A stretch of 64,000 bases of DNA from Tupaia tana (Eukaryota; Chordata; Mammalia; Scandentia; Tupaiidae), in assembly GCA_026018925.1 (NCBI GenBank), contig JAKSZU010000025.1, forward strand, positions 27,264,696 through 27,328,695, in the 5' to 3' direction. Both the position numbers and the translations under genes were made by a program. Within the stretch, counting starts at the first letter, position 1. Every line of letters starts with the position of its first letter. The notes below the pieces were generated by a model, which did not search any database, was not told where the DNA came from, and was given only the letters and a program-made list of their open reading frames with translations. Shown in pieces: positions 34,607 to 45,851 of the stretch.

Positions 34607-34730
34607 CGAGGAGACTTCAAAAAAACCATGGAAAACAGAATTAAACTATGAGTTTATTTTGGTGCAAAAAAATGTTGAAATCCATACATGTTTTTTTTTT
34701 TTCATGCAATTCAATTTTCATTATCCATTT
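34607..34730 (+). mobile_element. Mariner-type MITE, right end unclear
   Basis: GAGGAGACTTCAAAAAAACC, ATGGAAAACAG, TTTATTTTGGTGCAAAAAAA and GAAATCCATACATG match the family. The expected CATGAACTTTTTGAAG right repeat is not evident. Confidence 0.6.
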
Positions 34731-35127
34731 CATTTGTGCAGTTTCGGAGGAAATACCAAAATATACTAAAAACGACAGCCCTAAAAATGATCAAAAATGT
34801 TCTCAGACTCTTGCGTTTGGGTTTCAAAGAACTTTCAGAAGGAGAAGTTGATTTTTTTCAAGTGGAATCCTGATTTAGTCTGGGCCTCCCTAAAAAGCCA
34901 TAAAATAGAACTTAATGACTACGACATAACCCCATGAACTATTATTGAAGAAAGAATTTTACACCAGCCCACGGAATTCCTGGGTTCCCAAGCTATTTTG
35001 TAACCCCCTAGAATATTATGTACAAGTAAAAGTATCTCGCATGATTTTCCATGGAGAATCCACTGCACTATACACAGTATCTTCTGCGAAATATAAAAAT
35101 AAGTTTTCTTCATGAGTGTCCTGATTA

Positions 35128-35374
35128 TTTTTTTTTTTTAGAGAGAGTTTTGCTGTAGGGTATGTGCACTCGCCAGAGAGACAGAGAGAGACAGAAATGA
35201 GACATCACCCCTCCAAGGGGGATGGCCATGCTGCAATGCCCCCTCCTCCACTCTCCTCTCGGGATTTTTAAGCACACATGCACACATGCCAGACTTGAGT
35301 TTTAAGCTGCCGGTTCCAGGACTCGAACTGCGGTCGACGACGTGTGAGTCCAGTGACATAATCATTACGCCATC
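35128..35374 (-). mobile_element. Long-form tRNA SINE, reverse, last head bases missing
   Basis: T11 run, AGAGAGAGTTTTGCTGTAGG, GGGGGATGGCCATGCTGCAA, CTCTCCTCTCGGGAT, TTCCAGGACTCGAACTGCGG, ending ATTACGCCATC without the final CTGCTGGCCCC. Confidence 0.85.
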
Positions 35375-38300
35375 GTAGCTTATCTGTAGTTTGCTCTGGC
35401 TGAATTCATTTCTGTGGCAGTCACTGGTTACTGTAACCACATTTGTTTTCATTTGGAGATTCTGACTAAACAGTAGGAGACCTGCTCGTGGAAGCTGCAA
35501 ATGGCATGTTCTCGAGGGTCCCTTTTCTCCCCGTGTACACAGGCTCTGCGGGCAATGCAGCCATCCTCGAGAGCCGGTCCCGGACACGCGGGGTCCGGGC
35601 GCACAGATGCACACCACTGATGCGGGAGAAACGTGTGCTCTGGCACGGGGTGAGCAAAGACCCATGACTGCTTGCCATGAGGATCGCTGCCATGTTCTTC
35701 ATAAGAAGGAAAGAAAAGAGAGGAGAGAAATGGAGGGTGGGAGGGGAGAAGCGAGAGGAAGGAGAGCGGAGCGGCAGGGGAAGAAAGGACTTTAACTTCA
35801 TCTACGTCTTGACATTCTGGCTGAATATTCTGCATGACAATCATGCTTTGAACTGGAGAACATGACTTTCTTTTGTAGCTGTAACGTTTGGGGTGACAAA
35901 TAATTACTTTCTCATTCCATGCTAAGATTTGAGTCAATTTAATAACATGACGCTACGTCTCCTAGATGAAAAAGCCGAAGTTCCAAAAAGGCACAGATGC
36001 TGTCTTCTGTTTTCACATTTGTCTTCAGTAGCTCAAGTGAAAACGCCGTCGGCATAAAATAAGGAGGAAAAAAACATAACTTGGACATAGTCACAAAGTA
36101 TTATTTGGAATTGTGTTATCATTTTCAAATGAAAACAACTTGGAACCATACAATAGGCACAGGTAAAATGAACGTTTTAATTTTATTTTGCTCCTCATAC
36201 AGGGAATGAAAACTGTCACTATTCTCTGTATAACGGCATTTACAACATAAACCTGCATTTACACACCTTTTGCTAATTTAGAGCTCCAATGTAAAATTTC
36301 ATGTTGAATTTGTTAAAGACCAGATATCACACAATCCATAATTAAAAGTCAATTCACTGACTTTTTTCCTGTCTCTCACATTGCCTCTTGCAGTTTTTGG
36401 GAAAAATAAAAAAATAAAAAGCAGCAATTTTTGTGGTGTTGATGACACAGACTACAATAAAAGTATACCCTAGGCCCTGATAATGTGATTATGGAACTCT
36501 CTGGACCGTTTTTTCCTTTTAATATATAACTGAACAAAATTTAAGATAGCTGGCTTCACAATAAGTTGAATGCATTCTTTAGCAAAACTGTCCTGCCATC
36601 TAATGTATTTTCAAAAAATAAATATTTGAAAAGTGTATCCACAATGTTCCTAAGGAATGGTTTTGAATTCCAGAGTCCCAAGGAGATGGATTGGCTGTCA
36701 GATAACAATGTGGCTCCATCAGATGGACTTGGCAGTTGTAAACAAAAGGAATTTTCTCAGCTTTTCCTCACAAATATGAAATATTTGCTCTGGGCCAGCA
36801 GCTGGGCTGATTTAAAGACGTCCTGCATATATATTAGTTTTCATTCAAAATTACAAGTCCTCCTCCCACTCTGAAACATCTGACTTGGTCTTAGTAGAAT
36901 AGAAAATTGTTCTGAAATGAAGTGACATTCCCTGGGGAAGCGAAAGTCAAAAACTAGTACCTACTTATATTCTAATCGAATTTCGAATCTTGAGGCATCT
37001 GGTTAATAATTGGTAGGAAAAGTTAATTTATTCAAGATGAAAGTTCAAGTGATACTCTGAAGTGGTTTGAAAACTAATGAGAAAGTTTGTTTTGTTACAG
37101 AGTTCCTGAAAACATTTAAAACTACAACAGAACCCAACAACGAGAGACTGCCTGGAACACAACCAACACCTCCCTCAGTGTTTTGGAAGTTAAGAACAAA
37201 AATACAGATATTTCCATGTGATGACTCTTAAGTTATTCTTGAAAAACACTGTGGATGCTGAAACAACTGGAAGTATCTGTTCCTCTTACGAAGCATTTAC
37301 ATTATATTGATAACTTTTTTAAATAGGTGGATTACAAACATTTTTGCCCAGTTACTCACTAGGAATTAGTTTTTTTAGGAAAGCCCATAAAGGAGATCAA
37401 AGAATAAATACTTACAGAGTGTTTTATAGACTTAAAGATAAGTTTACAAACTTAAGAACCTTATATGAACTCAGTCAAATGTTTATCTTGTTTTTTAGTT
37501 CTCCTAGACTAGATCAAAGTAGGGATTTTTTAATTTATTTTAAATTCACAGTTATATTTCATATTTTATCATATTTATCATGGATAAAGTTGTATAGTAA
37601 AATAAAGTAGACATCGTTGTGTTTTACTCGAAGTGCTAAAAAATGGAACCTGTATATTTACAAATATCTTAGAAGTTAACAAGCCATTTTCCCACTTTGG
37701 TCAATTATACAGAACTAACTTTTGCCCCTGGGTCCAGTGAACCAGAATATTTTATACTGAAAATGAACATCATATTTCATTATTTTAAATATCTTTTTAA
37801 AAATTTTTACCCAAAGTGATTATTAAATTAGGCATGGAAACTTATTAAAATAATTGTTGTAACTTTTAATAGAACTTTTACTTGCCTTTAAAATACAAAC
37901 CTACCAAACTTGAATAATTGACATACGAGGCATAGAATTCATACTTTATATTACAAAGTCTATAATTTTTCTTAATTATTTTAGATAGAGATTTTGCTTT
38001 TTGTGGACATATACTGTAATATTTAAAACTGTCTTGAATAATATTTATCAATTCATAAGACTGTTTCTGAAAAAAAGTCTTAAAGTCTAAAGTCGACATT
38101 TAATTCTTTTTGGAAAAGTAATGGTCCCACTTTGATAACATGGTTCTTATTATAATTCCTAACTTTTTCAGCAGAAATATTTTTAAAACTACTATAAAAT
38201 AATGAAATAAAACTGCAAATGCCAGTTATTAATGATGTTTACGACAAGTGTTAAATATCGAAAAGCAAATCTTTCAGAAAGAATTTTAAATATTTCTTCA

Positions 38301-38701
38301 ATTGTCAGTAATGACACAAAGCAACAGCATAGTATGGAAAATAACTAGCAGGAAAACTTCTCTTTTCCATATGCAACACAAATACAAATAAAATGACCAC
38401 TTTTCTTTATATGAGCAAATGAAACAAGCTAGGTGGGAAATTGGGAACTTATGTACATCTCTAAGTATTAAAGCATCGGTCATCAAGAAAATGTCTCAGG
38501 AAAATCAACTTGTATTTTTGAGCTTTATTACAAGTTTGTGCTTATTGCAAAAAATTCCGCTTGCAAATCAGTCTGAAGACCACTTACTCATCTGCCTTCT
38601 CTGTAAATTTCTCAGCTAACACATGAAATTGAAGCCATAACCCTTAATTATTGAAAAAAATACAGATACGTTGTCATAAGTTTGGAATCGGAAATACTTA
38701 C

Positions 38702-38773
38702 AGCCTTTCCAGTTCTTTAAGATCCTGGAATGCTCCTCTTTCGATGGTGCTAATCTTATTCTCCATAAGCTGA
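38702..38773 (-). CDS. SLIT2: SLIT2 coding exon 3: second leucine-rich repeat
   Basis: On the minus strand the exon follows CTTTCAG and starts T CAG CTT ATG, so the Leu codon is CT plus T. It reads [20 protein letters not shown] then LERL and ends CT before donor GTAAGT (38701-38696). A second AG four bases into the exon would break the frame, so the upstream AG is used. The length is 72 nt. It is one LRR of SLIT2 domain D1, and I see no change from the human repeat. Confidence 0.96.
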
Positions 38774-39944
38774 CTGAAAGGCAAAACAAAACGTGCTTCT
38801 TAATGTCACCACCCATGGGAGGAAGTTTCACTTTAGCAACTGGAAACGTGTCACCTCTTTCACTTCACGCAGTAAACTTTTGCTCTGATTTGAGATCCAG
38901 TACAAAACTTAATGATGACGTAGTAGCGAGAACTCGAGGAGGGGAGACTGCAGACATCACAGAACTTTAGTGGGAGATACGAATGCCGTTTCTCAGCAGA
39001 TGTACGAGAGGAAACTAACACGCAGACGACACTACATCTGAAAAGCAACCCACAACACTGCAGCTCTGATAGCTGTGTTTCGGTACACTGATTTTCCATC
39101 CAGTTCTTAACTGAAGAATCAGTGTCTAGTGACTCATCAGACACACACTTCAGTTCTGGCGTGGGGATACACACCAGCAAGCGCAAGAATCCCTAACGGC
39201 CAAAATACGTCTCTTAAGAAATAAACAGTGAGCATGCAGTGGTCAAAAGCATATGCCCACTGGGATGTAAATATTTATACTCCTCTGGCTAAAAACAATT
39301 TTACACGACATTGACTCTCAAGTGAAGGTTTACTCACAGCTAATTGATCCCACTAATTAAAGGATCATACTGTAACAAATTTACAAAAGTCAAAAGTATA
39401 TAAATATAAGAAACAACTAAATTATAGCCAATATATTTTATAGATAAATAATTTTCCATGAACAACTGCTCAAAAGATGGATTGCTTGATTTAATGTTAG
39501 AAATTACGTCTAATTATCCTTTGCTTTAAAAGTTTGAACATTTTGATCTTAGTCATACGATAAAAGATCTGCTTATATTTTTGCTAGCTAATCTCAACCC
39601 CTAAAAATATCAAATGTCTTTCTCATTACTTATTCATACTGTGAAAGCAATTATTCTACATTTTTATTTGCATGAGGCACTTAGGGTACAATATACAAAG
39701 ATTTGAGTTCATTTCTGTAACACTGTTTCAATGGCATGCTTCCAATCTTAAGACGAAAGCCCACATTTTTACTAAAAGTCCCAGCACAATGACAAAAAAA
39801 GAAAGGAAACTGAAACCCTTAGAAATTTTTCTGTCGCTGTCATTGGAATAGGTTCACAACCTGAGACTAACAGTGATGCAATATATGCAACTCCTGAAAC
39901 AGAGAAACAAAAAACAGTCCAAGACACAGAGAAAGAACACTCAC
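38774..39944 (-). other. SLIT2: SLIT2 intron 2 (1171 bp)
   Basis: Short AT-rich intron with proper GT and AG borders. It holds no recognisable SINE, LINE or other repeat, and I see no secondary gene in it. Confidence 0.9.
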
Positions 39945-40016
39945 AGAACTCTCAGGTGTCTGAGGCCCGCGAAGTCTGTCTTTGTGATCCTCGTGATGTT
40001 ATTTCCATTCAAATCC
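39945..40016 (-). CDS. SLIT2: SLIT2 coding exon 2: first full leucine-rich repeat
   Basis: On the minus strand a TTTTCTCTCAG acceptor precedes 72 nt that complete the split Leu codon and read [20 protein letters not shown] then LRVL, ending with CT before donor GTGAGT (39944-39939). The frame continues exactly from exon 1 (CT plus G). The product is one 24-residue LRR with the LxLxxNxI core of the first SLIT2 LRR domain (residues 64-88 here). The match to human SLIT2 as I remember it looks identical. This is a real constitutive exon, not a repeat-derived frame. Confidence 0.96.
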
Positions 40017-42289
40017 CTGAGAGAAAACCAGAAAAGTAAAGTTCCGTTTTACTTCTCGCAGTATGTGGTTAAACACAGTCAAGTTTAATGTCGTTCCTAA
40101 CTTCAAGACTAAAACTCAATCAATAAAGGTGGTTTATAAGTAAACAGAGGACAGGAGGGGGCAGCTTCCGGGCGATTATTGTAAAGGACTGCTCACAAGT
40201 TTACATAGTTCCTTCTTGTTGGCCTGTGACAAGAAAGTGGAGGGAGCACCAAGCGCTCTGGTGGTGTGTGCAAGTTCGGGGTTTGGACATAGGAAATGTG
40301 TACTCAGCTCACGAGGAATCCACTCCTTTCCTATCCTGCTCGGCACACCCGGAATGTTCCCTTCAGAGTGAAATGAACAATTTCCTCATACTATTCAAGA
40401 ACTTTGAAAAATTCAGAATCCTATCCTTAGGTAGCATAGTGGCTAAACTTCCTAAGGCAAAGGAAAAAAGTTAGAGTCCCATCAAAAGAAAGGCACTTCA
40501 GAGACTTGCATTTATAGGCATTTCCGACAATTCCCACACCCTTCCGTGTCTGTAGGAAAACTGAACTCTTCATCTGCAGCTCACGGAACCCCGCCGTGCC
40601 TCCAGTGGGAATGACTAGCACTAACCACTAGCGGGCTGGGGCCCTGTCACTTGTGTTCCTCACTTTCCCTGGGACTCACAACCCCTTTTCTGGCATCTGG
40701 ACCAAGATGTAAACTCCACTCCTTCCTGTTGCTCCAAGTAAAACCAGGCTCAGCTAGGGTCAAATGGTCTCCTTCACGTAAGGACCTTCTCTTTGACTTT
40801 AAAACACCCTGCTCGAAGTTTCCATCTTCAGTGTTTATGAACTGTATAACCCAGCGCCGAGTAAACTGTTTTCTGAAAACTCCTGACCGACTGACCCTCA
40901 TAGGGATCACTTTTTCAAGGTCCTGAAACTCACTTGCTACTTTCTGGGAGCGTATTCCCCTTTCGTTGAGTAGGATATGTTAGTGCTTAAACTTTAAACC
41001 ATTCCGAGCAGCACGGAATGACCAGTGCGGAGGGGAATGCGACAGTTCGGCTGCTCCCCAGCCCTCTTCTCCTCTCCATGCCTAGGAAGGTCCTTAACTA
41101 GTTGGTAGGACAGCCAGGGTCTGTTAGGGACAATGTCACACAGCATGAGTGTCCCCTCGCCCAGACAAATGCGGAGCCCACCCTGACAGACATCCCCCCG
41201 GAACCTGCGGGGGGCCTGGGGGGCACTGAGGGCTCCGATGCAGCCAAGAAGGAGGGGAGGCCGCTGCGGAGGCCTGGGTGGACGCCTTCTGCAGGGCCTC
41301 CACGCCAGGGCGACTCCGGAGCTCGGACCTCGCAGGCGGAGGCGCCAGCCCAAGTGCGACCTCTCCAGCCCGGGAGAGGGGGCCCAGGCCGCGGCCAAGC
41401 TCGCTGCCCACCCCAGCCGCGAGAGCGGGAGCGCGGGCACAGGGCGCTCACAAAGACCAGGCCTCCCCGAGTGCAGCGGCGGGAAGGGCCCACTGAGCGC
41501 GCGGGGGCCTCCCAGGAGCGACCCGCAGGGACAGGGGCGGGTGTGCGCGCAGCCCGGCGCCACGTGAAGGCGCAGCCCCGCCAGGCCGCCGCACCCGGGC
41601 ACCAGGGCGCAGCGCCAAACCCGCCGCAGGGAGGCCGCCAGTCGCCGGGGCAGCCAGACCCGGCCCGCACCAACTTCTAGCAGACGTGGGGACGCGGGCC
41701 CCGCCGCAGTCGCCGCTCGGACAAGTCCCTTGGGGCCGCCTGGAGAGCGAGGACTGCACGAGGCCAAGCTGGGACTGGCACCCTTCCCTCCCCGGCCGGG
41801 GCAGCCACCCCAAGAGCCCGCACCCCACCTCCCCTCCTCCCGTCCTCAGGGGGCAACACAACGCGGGAGCGGAAGTTTCTCTTTTGAGATCTGCTGCCAC
41901 CCCCTCCGCGCCAGCCGCTGCGGCGACGCGCGGGGACCCTGCCCGGAGAGCGGCCTGTGAGTGCGGGCAGCCGCAAGGTGACTCGGTTTAAGGAGTCGGG
42001 AACAAAGTCCGTCTCCCTCGCCCTGGGCACCCTGGGGTTCTGGTTACCCGGTCCCATCTCTGTGCTCCCCTGCCCGAGAGAACTTGCCGCGAGGGGCGAC
42101 AACAGAGCTAGGAGAGGGACCAGGCGCGGGCCCGCCCCTCCTTCGGCGGCGGCCCCTCCCCGGGCACTGCCCTGGGTGCGTCGCCCTCCCAGGGAGCCCA
42201 CCCCAGGCCGCGAGCCAGGAGCTCAGGGCGGCCCGGCACGTCCCTCCAGCCCCTGGGCCGGGTGCGCGGGGCCCGGGGGCGCTACTCAC
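40017..42289 (-). other. SLIT2: SLIT2 intron 1 (2273 bp)
   Basis: Bounded by the exon 1 donor GTGAGT and the exon 2 acceptor TTTTCTCTCAG. The first 1.1 kb is still CpG island and the rest is ordinary sequence. Near 40433-40460 a GGTAGCATAGTGGCTAA string resembles a degenerate SINE head, but no body follows. No other repeat is recognised. Confidence 0.9.
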
Positions 42290-42480
42290 AGTCGCTCGGT
42301 GTTACGGGGGATGCTCCTGGGGACGCTGCGCAGCGCCAGCCCGTGACAGTCCACCGCGCTGCCGGAGCAGGAGCACTGGGCCGGGCACGCCTGCGCCGCC
42401 ACCTCGCTCAGCACCGCCAGCACGAGCCCCAGGGACAGGGACAGGGACAGGGACAGCGCCCGCCAGCCGCCGGCGCGCAT
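42290..42480 (-). CDS. SLIT2: SLIT2 coding exon 1: signal peptide and LRR N-terminal cap
   Basis: Read on the minus strand, the start codon is at 42480-42478 and the exon gives 63 codons plus two bases, ending ...RNTER and CT before a GTGAGT donor at 42289-42284. SLIT2 is a secreted extracellular-matrix ligand of ROBO receptors that repels axons and migrating cells. Residues 1-29 are a signal peptide with a Leu/Ser-rich core (residues 9-17). The segment [11 protein letters not shown] begins at residue 30. Cysteines 32, 36, 38 and 45 give the C-x3-C-x-C-x6-C LRRNT cap, and HGLALRSVP follows as in human SLIT2. From memory of the human protein, this copy has about four extra residues in the signal core (two Ser-Leu pairs) and differs mostly at the N-terminus. 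SLIT1 and SLIT3 are unlikely because SLGLVLA and CSCSGS are SLIT2-like. The start is the only Met and sits directly before the hydrophobic core. Confidence 0.95.
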
Positions 42481-44169
42481 CTTCCCCTCCTCGCTCGCCG
42501 GCGCGGGGTCTTCTCCGCCGGCTGCTCCGAGGGAACGTCGGGGTCGGAGGCCCGGAGCCCGGCGGGGCGAGCAGCCGGGCGCGGGGACGGTGCGGGACAG
42601 CAGACGGCGGCGGTATCCAGAGCCTGCGGCCGGCAGGGCAGGGGCTGCTCGGCAACTTCAGGTCCTGAATGAACCGCCTGCTCCAGGCCGCGTCGGGACC
42701 GGAGCCCGGGAAGGCGAGCACGCGTCTTCAGTCCAGCAAGGATCCACTTGGAGGTAGAAAAGCCCTGGCTTGTAAGACCGCCAAGATGCAGGGGCCGCTC
42801 GCGCGGGGGCAGGGACACTCCGATCCCACGCGCCGGTCGGCAAATCCGATTCCAGTGGGGAGGGCGCCGGCAGAGCCCGGAGCGCAGCAGGGCTGGTGCC
42901 CCAGTCGAAGCGGACGCCCGGAGCTACAAGGCACAGGAGCTGCACCGGCCCCGAGCCGAGCGCGGCCAGCCACAGGGCATGGCGCGGGGGCGCACAGCCG
43001 CGAGGGGCGGGAGCTGCGGGCGCGGCTGGGCTCACTCACGCGGCTTCTCCGCAGCCCGGGCCGGTCCTTGCCGCCTCTGGAGAGCCGAGGGTGGTGCGCA
43101 AACACACACGCACCTCGCCAGGGCGTCTAGGCAATCCTTTCTCCCGCACGGCGTCCTTGGCGACGCGCTGCACCAGGGCCGGCCCCGAGGTCACGTAGAA
43201 AAGACAAAAGGGCAGTGGACGGCCGCGGGCGAGCAGCACGCTCGGCGAGGAGATCCAAGGCCAAGTTGAGACAGAGCTGCTGCGAAGACTGGGGCAGGAC
43301 GAGCAGGCGGGCGGCCGGAAGGAGTGGACAGGCGAAGGCCAGGCGGAGGTGTCCAGGAGCCGCGTCTCGCTGGGTGCCGGAGGGCAGCTAGGCGGCAGGG
43401 AGGCGGCGGGCCCCGCAGCTCCGCGCCGAGGCCGGGCGGCAGCTGACCCGCCGCACACCTGATGGCAAAGGTGAGCGGGCCCGAGTCGGCGGCTGGCGGG
43501 CGCAGCCGGCCCCCGCCCCTCCGCAGCCGCCCACAAGTGGGTCCTCGTCCTGGAAGTGCAGGAACTTTTCCCAGGGTTGGAATCCGGCCCCGCGGCCACG
43601 GGGAGAGGTGCCCGCCGACGTCGCGACGCCGCCCGGCTCCCGGCGCTGCACCTGCCTCGGCGGCCGCGGCGGGCAGCCCGGCCCCGTGCAGCGCTCCCCC
43701 TCTCGGAGCGCGCGCCCAGCCTCCTGCGCCAGGCAGGGGCGGGGGCGAGGGCGAGGGCGGGCGGCCGCAGGGAGCGGGCCCTGCGCGGCTCTCGGCTCCG
43801 AGCCCCGGCAAGTGTCTAAACAATAGGACGGACGCGGCCGCGCAAGTCTGGCCGGGCCGCCGGAGGGTGGATGGCGGCGGAACGCGAGCTGCTCCGGGCT
43901 GCCTGCGCTGGCGCGGCCGCACAGCCCCTCGGCCCGCGCCCCTGCAGCCGGCCGCGGCCCGGCGCGCCTTTCTCCTCAGCACTCCCGCCGCGCGCGGAAA
44001 GCCCGGCCGCCCCGGCCTGCGCCCGCGAGCCTCGGCGCTCCCATCGCCCGCCGCGCCGCCGCCGCCGCCGCCGCGCTGGTCCCAAGCCGGTCTGCGGCCG
44101 CCGCCGCCCTCGGCCGTCCGGGCGCTCTCCAGATAAATAACCCGAGTGCGAAGTTACGGCGGCGCGGCC

Positions 44170-44235
44170 CTTATATAGCCGCCGCAGCCCCGCCCCCGGC
44201 CCCGCCCCCGGCCCCGCCCCGCCGGCCCCGCCCCC
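44170..44235 (-). promoter_or_regulatory. SLIT2: Candidate SLIT2 core promoter: TATA element with GC boxes
   Basis: Minus-strand reading gives CTATATAAGG at 44178-44169. Directly upstream on that strand (44187-44235) is a run of CCCCGCCCCC-type GC boxes (several Sp1/KLF-like sites). The geometry predicts initiation near 44140-44147, giving a leader of about 1.66 kb if unspliced. The same ten bases differ from a CArG box (CC(A/T)6GG) at one position, so SRF binding is conceivable. This is inferred from motif geometry only. Other start sites nearer the ATG within the island are equally possible. Confidence 0.55.
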
Positions 44236-45404
44236 TGGCGGCGCGCACCTCGCGGCGGAGGTGAGGCCGGGCTGCAGCGCCGGGGGCGGCGGGACGCGCG
44301 TGCTCGCGTCCGGCTCGCGCCCCCGCGCCCTCGCGCCCCCGCGCCGCAAAGTTTGCGGGAGGAAGGAGGCGCCCGGCGCCGCCCGCTGTCCTCGGCCGCA
44401 GGGCCGCGGGGCTCGGAGCGGGAAGGAGCAGGGGGCGGCTTTGAACGCGGGTCGTAAACCAGCCGCGCTGCCGGTGCGGGCGCTGCAGCGTCTGCCACGC
44501 GCCCGTCAGGGGGCTGTGGTGTGTGCGGCGCGGCGGCGGCAGCGGGGAGGCCGAGCACGAGGATGCCGAGTAAAAACGGAAGCCGACCGAAATAGCGCTG
44601 CCTCGGCGCTCGCGCGCACACGCGTGTATTTTTGGTAGCTTCAAAGTTCAGAGTTTCCGCAAGTTGGAGAACGGTGTCCCACCTCCCGCTGGCTCTCCCA
44701 GCGCAGACCCAGCCCCTTCCGTTTAACCCTTTCCTGCCAGCCACGCACTGAGCCCGGGCGGCTTGACGTCGTGAGCATACAACGTTCATGGACCCCTAAG
44801 GGTTGACTGTCTGGTTTTTCTCTCTCTGCACGGGAGGGAACAGGGACAGCTCGTAGCAACGCGTATTGCCCAGGTTTTCTTTTTGTAAGGACGGTTGTAG
44901 ATCCCCTCCTACACTATGTTTTGAACAAGAATGTCCTTGTCTCTTCAGTGTGATGTGTATCTGGCAACAGCTACCACTCCCCCAACAAAAACCAGTGCCA
45001 CTACGGGGCTGAAATGACATTTAAATGAGTCGACGCCTTCGCTTGAATTTAAAACGCGTCATCTGTTTCTTCCTAGTCACTCTGTCCACCTTTAAAAAGC
45101 TTTCAGGGGAATTTGTAGAAGCCCCTGGCTTAATACCAGGCTGGCGGCCTGCTCACCATTTCTGTAATTACCTACAGCTCCATTGAAGTCAGACGACCTG
45201 TCCAACGCATTTCCAGTGTCTAACAATATTCCTGACACCCAGAGCGGGCCTCGATAATTATCAATGTCTTTTAGAATATACTCAACCTAAAATATCTGCA
45301 ATGTCCTTGCCAACTTTTTTCCCACTTACATTTTCCAAAATCCTGTTATAAGGACCACGTGTCCTTATGTCATTTTGCTTGTCCTGAAGAACTCAAAGCC
45401 TCCT

Positions 45405-45500
45405 TGAGGTCCCTTGCAAAGGTAGGGCACCCATCTGATAAGTGAATTGGAACTCAGGATTACTGGCTTTAATGCCATTGATGCATGCTGCTCTGTTCTT
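45405..45500 (+). mobile_element. MIR fragment
   Basis: GTAGGGCACCCATCTGATAA, GTGAATTGGAACTCAGGATT and CATTGATGCATGCTGCTCT follow the 3' half of MIR (gtggcagagc..gattcgaac..catgctctt). Confidence 0.5.
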
Positions 45501-45826
45501 TTAAAGTCTTCAAAATATTTAACATTTATTAACTCATTTGTCCTTGTGGATTCTCGCTTAGAGGTCTGTTACGTAACATCCTTAAAAGGGAGAAAGGAGA
45601 AGTCATAGTCACGTTTTCTTGTGAGGAAAAAGCTGTCTCTGAGGAAGGATCCTTTTCTCTGGGAATTTTAATTCGGTCCGTACCAGGAAATTGTGTACTT
45701 TGAGTATGTTTATTGTTGTTCACACTCACTTCATTTCACAACTTTGATAATATGTCAGCAACAACCTGTGTTCAACCTTATCTACCACATGAAATCATTT
45801 TTCTGTATTTTAACTGCAAGGACGTG

Positions 45827-45851
45827 TCTTTATGAATAATATTCATAAAGA
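45827..45851. repeat. Perfect palindrome, 11-bp arms, 3-bp spacer
   Basis: TCTTTATGAAT, spacer AAT, ATTCATAAAGA. AT-rich, able to form a hairpin or cruciform. Confidence 0.85.

Larger units (their letters stand above)
27641..38701 (-). other. SLIT2: SLIT2 intron 3 (11061 bp)
   Basis: Starts at the exon 3 donor (38701) and ends at the exon 4 acceptor. The low-coordinate half carries five main-family SINE copies or fragments (29996, 31655, 32322, 33908, 35128), a SINE-like element at 28937 and a mariner-type MITE left end at 34607. The 3.3 kb from 35375 to 38701 is AT-rich with no repeat I recognise. Unexplained stretches of more than 300 bp are 27641-28936, 29166-29995, 30251-31654, 31856-32321, 32390-33907 and 34103-34606. 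Confidence 0.9.
41130..44640. promoter_or_regulatory. CpG island spanning SLIT2 promoter, exon 1 and start of intron 1
   Basis: About 3.5 kb of very GC-rich DNA with CpG retained throughout, densest from 42.2 to 44.6 kb, with a (GCC)n run near 44050-44075. It falls off abruptly into AT-rich DNA on both sides. The many long open frames on both strands here come from the lack of AT-rich stop codons and are not genes, apart from SLIT2 exon 1. Hypermethylation of the SLIT2 CpG island is known from human tumours. Nothing about methylation is visible here. Confidence 0.9.

Noticed and set aside
40433-40640. Degenerate SINE in intron 1
   Set aside because: GGTAGCATAGTGGCTAA at one side and AACCACTAGCGGGCTGGGGCCC at the other resemble SINE heads facing each other, but neither has a body. 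Too weak to annotate.
40994-41767. Long minus-strand open frame (257 codons) in the CpG island
   Set aside because: High GC removes stop codons, several overlapping frames of similar length exist on both strands, and there is no recognisable domain. It lies in SLIT2 intron 1.
43191-43982. 263-codon minus-strand frame upstream of SLIT2 exon 1
   Set aside because: Pro/Arg/Ala-rich low-complexity translation typical of CpG islands. It would at most lie in the 5' leader.
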